Below, in pieces: positions 61,101-64,000 of a stretch of DNA of 64,000 nt (within the stretch, counting starts at the first letter, position 1; each line of letters opens with the position of its first letter). The stretch lies in NCBI GenBank assembly GCA_030062745.1, contig CP099849.1, positions 20,359,144-20,423,143 of the forward strand, written 5' to 3'. Origin of the DNA: Capitulum mitella (taxonomy: Eukaryota; Arthropoda; Thecostraca; Pollicipedomorpha; Pollicipedidae). The translations under genes were made by a program, and so were the position numbers. The notes under the pieces were generated by a model. It saw only the letters and a program-made list of their open reading frames with translations, did no database searches and was not told the origin of the DNA.

Positions 61101-64000
61101 ACCCAAGACAATCCACACCAAAGACACACTCATGGACACGTCAGTCACGACTGCGAAGAATCAGAACGCGCGCTTATCGCCCAAAGCGAGCCTGTGGCCT
61201 GCTGAAGATGCGGCGACGCGCCCCCGGAGCGTCGCACGTCATACGGCAGAGATTTTCGTGGAGGAGGTGGTGATAGGACGGCTGCTGGGTCGTGCTCAGC
61301 CGGTACCTGCGGCCGCTAGTTCATAGGTGTGCGCACAGTGGGAAAAGGGGTAGTAGCCCCGACCACTGAGAATTCTCGCGCTGCGCCTGTCCCGTTGCTG
61401 GGAGTGGGCGGTTTCGATGTATTTGACAGCCGTCCCGGCCGCGCTTTTCGGGAGCGGCGCGCCTGCGAGCCGCTCCCACACCTCTCACGCTCTTGTGCTG
61501 GGTTCAGCGCGACCGGGATATGTTTCAGGGTCGACCGTGCAGCCGGTCAAGGACAAGCGGCAGTCGGCGTTCGGGCGAACCCGGGACACGGTGCTCTCCA
61601 TTTACGGGTGCGTACCGCCTCGGAGGGTGCCCGGTGCGGCGGGCCGGCGCGGCCGATTGCGCGGCCGTCTGCGGCTCTTGATGTGCACAGTGGCATCCCA
61701 CGAGGAGAACCAGCTAAAATTCTGATATCCCCTAGCAGCCTGTAGGAAGAAATGGGCTGGCATGTTCACTTGCTGGTCATCTAGTCCCATGCAGAAAAGG
61801 AGCAGTACCGTCGTATTTGGCAAGCAACATGTCAAAAGTCCTGTCACGTCATTTAATTTTCGGTATTCACAGTCCGGAACGAGTAAAAATCCTTGCACAG
61901 CTTCCATGCTGGCTTTCATAATAGGCGTGCTGAACATGTAAAACAAGACAACATTCCAACCAGTCAAGCGTCGTGCAGCGTCGCAGGAGCTGACCCATCC
62001 GGTCGTGTTGCGCGCCGCCCCAGGTCGCTGGAGGATGCCGAGGACCGGCGACTGAGCAGCCGTCCGGAGGCCGACATTGAGGTCATCGAAGAGTCGGACG
62101 GCGCGGGCGCGGCGCAGGTGTCGGGCTGGCTCGACCAGGCGGCCCGCTGGCTGGAGAACAACCGGCTGCAGGTGTTCTGGGCCACGCTGTACACGCTCGT
62201 CCTGATAGGAATCTTCGCCGAGCGCGCCTACTGTGAGTGTCTCAGAGTGAAGGAGTGCCAGACGAGGCATGGAGAGGGCGACGGTAGCAGGGGGATGGGG
62301 AAAAAGGGAGAGGAAAGAGAATGGGAAAAGAAGGAAGGTTATGGCTGTGAAATACTTCTTTCTTACACAAAGTTCACCTCGTTGCTATATTGGCATAATA
62401 CCATGATAGTCTCAAGCAATCGGGGGCTGGCATTCGAGTGTGTTCAGCCTTCCTGCAGTGAACGTGACCCGGCTGATCCCAAATCACAGCCGTCTCCGAT
62501 GGGGAGTTTACCGCTCGGTGTGCAGTCCTGCCCGTCAGAGGCCATTGCTGTCTCGACACCTGACGACGTTGCTCGGCGGAACTGACGGTCGCGGCTCGGA
62601 CGACGGCCGACTCGGCTCTGCGGCCGCTGCCGCCCTTGCCGGACCGCCCCCGCCCTGACCGGCCGCCGCCGCCCGGGCCGCCCCCGCTTTGACCGGACCC
62701 CCCCTTGACCGGCCGCCGCTGCCCGTGCCGGCAGACTACTCCGTCGAGCGCGAGCACGCCGGTCTGCGGCGGATCGCCGGCTATGGCGTGACGGTGACGC
62801 GCGGCGCCGCTTCGGCGATGATGTTCACCTACTCCACGCTGCTGGTCACCATGTGCAGGAACACCATCACCTTCTGCCGCGAGACGTTCCTGCACCGCTT
62901 CGTGCCGTTCGACTCGGCCATCTTCCTACACAAGTACATCGCCGCCTGGGCGCTCATCTGGTCACGTGAGTGGGGCACGACCGCGCCGTGGTTGTCGTGG
63001 GGGCCGAAGGACCGAGACGATTTCAGCGCGCAGGCGACGGACGTTGGCGTCGTCAAACAGGTTCGAAGAGCGCGCACGATGCAGTGCGAGGCGGCGGTTA
63101 CAGCAGAGCCCGTAAGGGATAGATAACCTCTGGAAAAAAAGGAAACCCGACAGCTCCAAAAATCGCATAGTCACTATCGCGAGGTGACTAGGTTGCCATT
63201 TCTGAAAACGCCGTCCTTCGCTGCATAACGTTTGACTCTGCTCTGTTTCCAGTGGTCCACACAGTCGGGCACGGCATCAACTTCTACCACATTTCCACCC
63301 AGCCGCCGGGTGACCTCACCTGCCTGTTCCGGGACTACTTCAGATCGTGCGTGACACGTCCGCTATCACTTTTTGGCGGGGAAATTAGGCCCAGTTTGCA
63401 ATTTGCTGCGATGCAACCTCGTGATGTGGTCGACAGATGTCGATATATGAGTCGCATAAATAGCAGAATGCCTTAGACTTACAAAAATTACGCACAGTTG
63501 TTTCCAGTTGTTTTTCTTATTGCTGCAGAACATTTCGCTTCTACTCTGGTGCACTGCTGTTTGCCGCGATTTCGGCGATTATCCGTGAAATGCGTGCTGG
63601 TCTGTCCTATGCAGTCATTTTAAGTGATTACAAATTTCGAAAAATGGATGACCTAACGCCTCTCAAGTATTTATACATACCTTTAAGTCTTCTTTAACAC
63701 CGCTTTAGGCCGGCCCGCCGATCTCAGCGCATATTTCCCATGCGAATATACCCGCGCATCGCGACCGAACGATAAAGCAGCCAGCCGCTAGTCAGCTGAG
63801 CGCCCCCGGCCCTCCGGCAGGACGGACGTGCTGCCCAAGTTCCACTACTGGTGCTGGGAGACCATCACCGGCTTCACCGGCGTGCTGCTGCTGCTCAACA
63901 TGGCCGTCATCTACGTGTTCGCGCTGCAGTACGCGCGCCGGCTCGTCTTCAAGGGCTTCTGGAAAACGCACAACACGTACCCACTCTTCTACATCCTGAC
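28037..64000 (+). CDS. dual oxidase (DUOX), 24 exons seen, C-terminus beyond the window
   Basis: DUOX is a membrane NADPH oxidase that moves electrons from cytosolic NADPH through FAD and two haems to oxygen, releasing hydrogen peroxide outside the cell. In arthropods it serves gut immunity and cuticle or matrix cross-linking. The 24 exons (listed separately) join by GT-AG introns with every phase matching, giving about 1,275-1,281 residues. Order: signal peptide; peroxidase-homology ectodomain (about 45-600) with RFGHTL and [10 protein letters not shown]; first membrane helix (about 660-695); PH-like region (about 725-840); EF-hands (about 894-1010); then helices with the haem ligands HKYIAAW and [12 protein letters not shown] full DUOX is about 1,500 residues, so roughly 250-300 (last helix, FAD and NADPH sites) are off the right edge. 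The divergent neighbour is its maturation factor. Introns are full of transposons and degenerate arrays. Confidence 0.93.
28342..29569 (+). mobile_element. family B TTAA-flanked element, copy 2
   Basis: TTAA at 28342-28345 and 29566-29569. It is collinear with the copy at 23567 over about 1.2 kb, including shared tcacgaacgg, gaaagctt, cgccgaaacgttgagtta and aggttcttggtattac blocks. Inserted in DUOX intron 1, 200 bp after the exon 1 donor. Confidence 0.75.
30342..30594 (+). mobile_element. hAT-like MITE in DUOX intron 1
   Basis: About 253 bp, starting CAGGCAGCCAGG (a three-base deletion relative to the family) and ending TGGCTACGTCCCTG. The interior has the family blocks agcaattttatgtac and agaccgcttggctc. 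I see no clear target duplication. Confidence 0.7.
30872..30978 (+). CDS. DUOX exon 2
   Basis: Phase 2 in, phase 1 out (GTATGC donor). It encodes [17 protein letters not shown], the strongly conserved start of the DUOX peroxidase-homology domain. Confidence 0.88.
31410..31571 (+). CDS. DUOX exon 3
   Basis: Phase 1 in, phase 1 out (GTGAGT). It encodes [17 protein letters not shown] and ALLVFFG, matching the conserved DGVY and FFGQ blocks. A GC-rich coding exon in an AT-richer intron setting. Confidence 0.92.
31850..32330 (+). repeat. degenerate gtcgaatgtca array, left arm
   Basis: Irregular repeats of words such as agtcgaatgtcaat, gataagtcg and gtcgaacggg, about 15-25 bp apart. The right arm at 34130-34560 has the same words reverse-complemented and in mirrored order. 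Confidence 0.65.
32700..33360 (+). repeat. degenerate tacagg / ccctttacagg array
   Basis: Loosely repeated words (tttacagg, gcaggtc, aggggtcc, cccgtagg), spaced about 25-40 bp, with no exact period. It lies between the two arms of the inverted array in DUOX intron 3. Confidence 0.55.
33569..33835 (+). mobile_element. hAT-like MITE in DUOX intron 3
   Basis: Starts CAGGCACGTAGCCAAG and ends near ttggcttcgtcca. The interior (catatgccactggcatatgg, agcaacaatta, gaccgcttggctca) matches the 6782 and 11089 copies. The right end is eroded and the target duplication is unclear. Confidence 0.7.
34130..34560 (-). repeat. degenerate gtcgaatgtca array, right arm
   Basis: Words such as gacattcgatt, actaattaacagtc and gcgttcggctttttcat are the reverse complement of those at 31850-32330, with inner and outer word types in mirrored order. 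Confidence 0.65.
34653..34837 (+). CDS. DUOX exon 4
   Basis: Phase 1 in, phase 0 out (GTGCGG). It encodes QQVVEEIL directly after FFG, then [17 protein letters not shown] and PNSPRQQ. In classical peroxidases the FFGQ block is followed by a catalytic distal His; here the position is QQVVEE, so that His is absent, as in other DUOX proteins. Confidence 0.92.
34930..35430 (+). repeat. degenerate ctgaactgac array
   Basis: Short words (gaactgac, tgaccgaac, gaacttactg) repeated about 40 times at 10-25 bp spacing. It begins 90 bp after DUOX exon 4 and lies wholly in intron 4. Confidence 0.8.
35431..37028. other. DUOX introns 4-5, no other gene
   Basis: Apart from exon 5 (35788-36037) I see no gene or clear repeat. 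A minus-strand frame over exon 5 is a shadow of the GC-rich coding sequence. Confidence 0.4.
35788..36037 (+). CDS. DUOX exon 5
   Basis: Phase 0 in, phase 1 out (GTGAGT). It encodes [30 protein letters not shown] (with an NGT glycosylation site) and a Pro-rich linker up to DRFW, all in the expected order of the ectodomain. Confidence 0.92.
37029..37145 (+). CDS. DUOX exon 6
   Basis: Phase 1 in, phase 1 out. It encodes [10 protein letters not shown] and [12 protein letters not shown], the conserved LGDPRxNxNP and LRWHN blocks of animal peroxidases, ending HPDWS. Confidence 0.93.
37590..37700 (+). CDS. DUOX exon 7
   Basis: Phase 1 in, phase 1 out. It encodes [23 protein letters not shown] and LDSYKG, corresponding to the VxxEWLPxxLG block. 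Confidence 0.93.
37701..39159. other. DUOX intron 7, left part
   Basis: No recognisable gene. It includes a short gcttgctt repeat near 37800 and a pyrimidine-rich stretch at 38386-38510. Confidence 0.4.
39160..39219. repeat. (TA)n microsatellite
   Basis: About 60 bp of uninterrupted AT dinucleotides in DUOX intron 7. Confidence 0.95.
39290..40480. repeat. degenerate gggacgccc array
   Basis: Loosely repeated phrases: gggacgcc, tcgggacatattttcagacc, ccttttatt, gaccttctag. Apparent unit about 60-150 bp but highly diverged. It ends with a ctt-gacctt simple repeat near 40370-40410. Confidence 0.6.
40677..40882 (+). CDS. DUOX exon 8
   Basis: Phase 1 in, phase 0 out (GTATGG). It encodes [13 protein letters not shown], which keeps the proximal haem-ligand His of peroxidases, then GVYLRN and TCNSFW. 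NHSD is a possible glycosylation site. Confidence 0.93.
40883..42479. other. DUOX intron 8, left part, no recognised feature
   Basis: No gene, RNA or clean repeat seen. Open frames here are short and unmatched. Confidence 0.35.
42480..42860 (+). repeat. degenerate ttcgatatttt array
   Basis: Words such as ttcgatatttt, tttccattcgata and tccccattc recur about every 20 bp without a strict period, in DUOX intron 8. Confidence 0.65.
43216..43312 (+). CDS. DUOX exon 9
   Basis: Phase 0 in, phase 1 out (GTCAGC). It encodes [13 protein letters not shown] and NIIVNDLR, matching the VxxLLMGMASQ block of DUOX. Confidence 0.9.
43772..43800. repeat. small hairpin in DUOX intron 9
   Basis: tccataccaa (43772-43781) and its reverse complement ttggtatgga (43791-43800) around a 9-base loop. 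Confidence 0.8.
44043..44215 (+). CDS. DUOX exon 10
   Basis: Phase 1 in, phase 0 out. It encodes [11 protein letters not shown], the signature [13 protein letters not shown] and TARREYGLP. The RGRDHG His, lost in some vertebrate DUOX proteins, is present. Confidence 0.94.
44350..44580. repeat. GATTC-word array before DUOX exon 11
   Basis: Repeated gattctgatt, gattcgcattc and gaatcgattc words ending 100 bp before exon 11. Same word set as 10020-10480. Confidence 0.65.
44680..44855 (+). CDS. DUOX exon 11
   Basis: Phase 0 in, phase 2 out (GTGAGC). It encodes [29 protein letters not shown] and [14 protein letters not shown], conserved near the end of the peroxidase-homology domain. GATTC-word arrays flank it on both sides. 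Confidence 0.94.
44930..45250. repeat. GATTC-word array after DUOX exon 11
   Basis: tcgattctgattctgatcc and gaatcgatttcgattc words starting about 75 bp after exon 11. Together with the array at 44350 it brackets the exon. Confidence 0.65.
45251..46475. other. rest of DUOX intron 11
   Basis: No gene recognised. The stretch ending ccccttggctacgcca near 45558 looks like the eroded end of a hAT MITE of the CAGGGACGTAGCCA type. Confidence 0.4.
46476..46597 (+). CDS. DUOX exon 12
   Basis: Phase 2 in, phase 1 out (GTAAGA). It encodes [14 protein letters not shown] and MYDIIMSVT, matching the FTxxEIxxIRxxTLxDI block after the FENxRNG motif. Confidence 0.92.
46598..47560. other. DUOX intron 12, no recognised feature
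   Basis: Ordinary intron sequence; nothing recognised apart from the 3-prime acceptor region of exon 13. Confidence 0.4.
47561..47791 (+). CDS. DUOX exon 13
   Basis: Phase 1 in, phase 1 out. It encodes a Cys-rich juxtamembrane stretch (Cys in SATC, TTEC, VSCEF and LEPC), then YDYFSGSE and the first half of the first membrane helix ([13 protein letters not shown]). The GDPCPQP motif usual here is replaced by unrelated sequence, while YDYFSGSE is exact. Confidence 0.9.
48037..48106. repeat. interrupted (TA)n microsatellite
   Basis: Two TA runs separated by a ccatat interruption, in DUOX intron 13. Confidence 0.95.
48425..49240 (+). repeat. degenerate gacaaaagttcgtc array, left palindrome arm
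   Basis: Outer part: repeated ggacaaaagttcgtctagga-like words. Inner part (49000-49240): ggttcgtaaggaaaa-like words. A non-repetitive island interrupts at about 48800-48990. The right arm at 49410-50060 carries both word types reverse-complemented in mirrored order. Confidence 0.75.
49315..49405 (+). repeat. interstitial TTAGG block
   Basis: About 14-15 copies of ttaggt/ttagg with scattered substitutions (ttagattagg, ggtttagtt). TTAGG is the ancestral arthropod telomere repeat. It sits at the centre of the palindromic array in DUOX intron 13. Confidence 0.85.
49410..50060 (-). repeat. degenerate gacgaacttttgtcc array, right palindrome arm
   Basis: Inner part: acgaaccttttccc-like words. Outer part: ttttgtcctagacgaactt-like words. 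It is the mirrored reverse complement of the left arm, ending about 75 bp before DUOX exon 14. Confidence 0.75.
50137..50250 (+). CDS. DUOX exon 14
   Basis: The acceptor at 50135-50136 gives phase 1 entry and completes the membrane helix as [15 protein letters not shown] nearer acceptor at 50125-50126 would put the exon in a wrong, hydrophilic frame. The exon continues [13 protein letters not shown] and leaves in phase 1. Confidence 0.78.
50762..52809 (-). mobile_element. TA-flanked pogo-like (Tc1/mariner superfamily) element, internally deleted
   Basis: A 2,048-bp element with long terminal inverted repeats: GGGGGGACCGGGGTCAAATG on the left and CATTTGACCCCGGTCTCCCC on the right, differing slightly. 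It is flanked by TA on both sides (50760-50761, 52810-52811). The word groups repeat just inside each end (50946-51010, 52388-52450). It encodes only the C-terminal tail of a transposase (separate entry). Inserted in DUOX intron 14. Confidence 0.8.
51427..51930 (-). pseudogene. C-terminal remnant of a pogo/Tigger-like (DDE_1) transposase
   Basis: A 167-codon minus-strand frame. It has [13 protein letters not shown], a Lys/Glu-rich helix, an acidic SSSDDEED segment and a Cys/His zinc-binding tail: CLVC, CQMC, WAHEAF and CKKC. This layout (TDTPEK, then CxxC...CxxC-WAHE...CxxC) is familiar from the ends of pogo/Tigger-like transposases. The Cys usually found after WAHEA is Phe here. The CENP-B DNA-binding and DDE catalytic domains are absent, so it cannot transpose alone. 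Confidence 0.65.
52962..54179 (+). mobile_element. family A piggyBac-like element, copy 3
   Basis: TTAA at 52962-52965 and 54176-54179, with ends TTAACCCTATTCCCGG and CAGGAATAGGGTTAA. It is inserted inside a GATTC-word array (52850-52960 and 54190-54330 on either side). Best copy for the internal nuclear-receptor half-sites. Confidence 0.8.
53619..53631. promoter_or_regulatory. perfect DR1 nuclear-receptor element inside family A
   Basis: AGGTCAAAGGTCA is a perfect direct repeat of AGGTCA with one-base spacing, the classic site for RXR/USP or HNF4-type receptors. An upstream AGGTCAGGTCAAGGTCA cluster lies near 53308-53325. The DR1 is eroded in copies 1 and 2. Binding is inferred. Confidence 0.5.
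54816..55012 (+). CDS. DUOX exon 15
   Basis: Phase 1 in, phase 0 out (GTAGGT). It encodes [23 protein letters not shown] and [10 protein letters not shown], the PH-like segment of the intracellular loop; the IPKEYDLV block is highly conserved in DUOX. Confidence 0.9.
55013..57178. other. DUOX intron 15, no recognised feature
   Basis: About 2.2 kb of AT-rich sequence without recognisable genes or transposon ends; short open frames only. Confidence 0.4.
57179..57364 (+). CDS. DUOX exon 16
   Basis: Phase 0 in, phase 0 out (GTATGT). It encodes [13 protein letters not shown], continuing the PH-like fold, then [14 protein letters not shown], equivalent to the LExFFRxLF block before the EF-hands. 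Confidence 0.92.
57791..57931 (+). CDS. DUOX exon 17
   Basis: Phase 0 both ends. It encodes [13 protein letters not shown] and [11 protein letters not shown], matching the SxAEFAExLG block that leads into EF-hand 1. Confidence 0.92.
57993..58150. repeat. (GA)n microsatellite beside DUOX exon 18
   Basis: A purine-rich tract of gaga and gaca repeats ending about 50 bp before exon 18. It is pure GA from about 58084 to 58148. It lies where the exon 18 pyrimidine tract would be expected, so splicing may rely on a short tract (ctgtcccag). Confidence 0.9.
58204..58379 (+). CDS. DUOX exon 18 (EF-hands 1 and 2)
   Basis: Phase 0 in, phase 2 out (GTAGGA). EF-hand 1 has a canonical loop, [14 protein letters not shown]-hand 2 reads [12 protein letters not shown], with Val at loop position 5 and Asp instead of Glu at position 12, so calcium binding there may be weak. 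The in-frame TAG just after the exon is removed because GT at 58380 is the donor. Confidence 0.93.
58795..58970 (+). CDS. DUOX exon 19
   Basis: Phase 2 in, phase 1 out (GTAACA). It encodes [26 protein letters not shown] and [10 protein letters not shown], the helices after EF-hand 2 and a degenerate third EF-like unit, as in other DUOX proteins. Confidence 0.93.
58971..59724. other. DUOX intron 19, left part, no recognised feature
   Basis: No gene or repeat recognised. Confidence 0.4.
59725..59800. repeat. AAT-type microsatellite
   Basis: Imperfect aataataataat repeat in AT-rich DNA of DUOX intron 19. Confidence 0.9.
59950..60110 (-). repeat. interstitial CCTAA (TTAGG) block
   Basis: More than 20 copies of cctaa/cctag units with a run of cctag variants in the middle. 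It is oriented opposite to the TTAGG block at 49315. Confidence 0.85.
60775..60848 (+). mobile_element. tRNA-derived SINE-like sequence
   Basis: A-box-like CATAGTGCAGTAG near 60784-60796 and a perfect B-box GGTTCGAGTCC at 60830-60840. The tRNA arms do not pair well, so it is probably a SINE head or tRNA relic and not a working tRNA gene. Confidence 0.5.
61508..61607 (+). CDS. DUOX exon 20
   Basis: Linker between the EF-hand region and the membrane domain ([12 protein letters not shown]). Two acceptors keep the same phase: 61508 (first AG after the pyrimidine tract) and 61529, which would remove seven residues and restore a Gly at the junction. It leaves in phase 2 (GTGCGT). Confidence 0.7.
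62024..62232 (+). CDS. DUOX exon 21
   Basis: Phase 2 in, phase 1 out (GTGAGT). An acidic stretch ([12 protein letters not shown]) precedes [15 protein letters not shown] and the membrane helix [13 protein letters not shown], matching the FxENxRxxIFxxxxY and ERxYY blocks of DUOX. Confidence 0.92.
62735..62965 (+). CDS. DUOX exon 22
   Basis: Phase 1 in, phase 1 out. It encodes [27 protein letters not shown] and [17 protein letters not shown]. RGxAAxxxF and LTMCRNxIT are NOX/DUOX signatures. The HKYIAA His is the first haem ligand of its helix. Confidence 0.95.
63253..63346 (+). CDS. DUOX exon 23
   Basis: Phase 1 in, phase 2 out (GTGCGT). It encodes [17 protein letters not shown]. The His of LVH lies 14 residues after that of HKYIAA, the spacing of paired haem ligands in NOX helix 3. 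Confidence 0.94.
63821..64000 (+). CDS. DUOX exon 24, cut by the window edge
   Basis: Phase 2 in. It encodes [32 protein letters not shown] and [14 protein letters not shown], with the His of KTHN being the first haem ligand of the next pair. The second should lie just beyond 64000. No donor is seen before the edge. Confidence 0.94.

Overview
The window is animal nuclear DNA: genes are split by GT-AG introns, intergenic DNA is rich in transposons and microsatellites, and TTAGG-type (arthropod telomere motif) blocks lie inside introns. The proteins are closest in style to arthropod orthologues, so I read it as an arthropod, perhaps a crustacean with CpG-rich exons. The species cannot be fixed from the sequence.

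The core is a head-to-head pair. On the minus strand (18958 down to 10639) I can assemble nine phase-compatible exons of a dual oxidase maturation factor (DUOXA; fly moladietz/NIP), about 439 residues. On the plus strand (28037 to the right edge) I can assemble 24 phase-compatible exons of dual oxidase (DUOX): signal peptide, peroxidase-homology ectodomain, first membrane helix, PH-like region, EF-hands and the start of the haem-binding ferric-reductase membrane domain. The window ends inside the membrane domain, so the FAD/NADPH-binding C-terminus lies beyond it. The start codons are about 9.1 kb apart and diverge, the same arrangement as vertebrate DUOX/DUOXA pairs. DUOXA escorts DUOX from the ER to the surface, where the complex makes hydrogen peroxide.

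Left of DUOXA, also on the minus strand, one exon (5426-5243) looks like the first coding exon of a glypican (GPC4/6 or Dally-like type); the rest of that gene would lie off the left edge. Positions 1-4190 are a very CpG/GC-rich block without a convincing gene and would fall in the glypican first intron.

The rest is repeats. Three 1.2-kb elements (family A) and two more (family B) are flanked by TTAA with CCC-like terminal repeats, as in non-autonomous piggyBac-like elements. Short hAT-like MITEs carry CAGGGACGTAGCCA-type ends, two of them with exact 8-bp target duplications. There are also a broken mariner, a TA-flanked 2-kb element with the tail of a pogo-like transposase, two tRNA-derived SINE-like pieces, a 42-bp minisatellite and a 153-bp tandem repeat. 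The DUOX introns hold several unusual, highly degenerate short-word arrays. Two of these are arranged as kilobase-scale palindromes, one with a TTAGG block at its centre.
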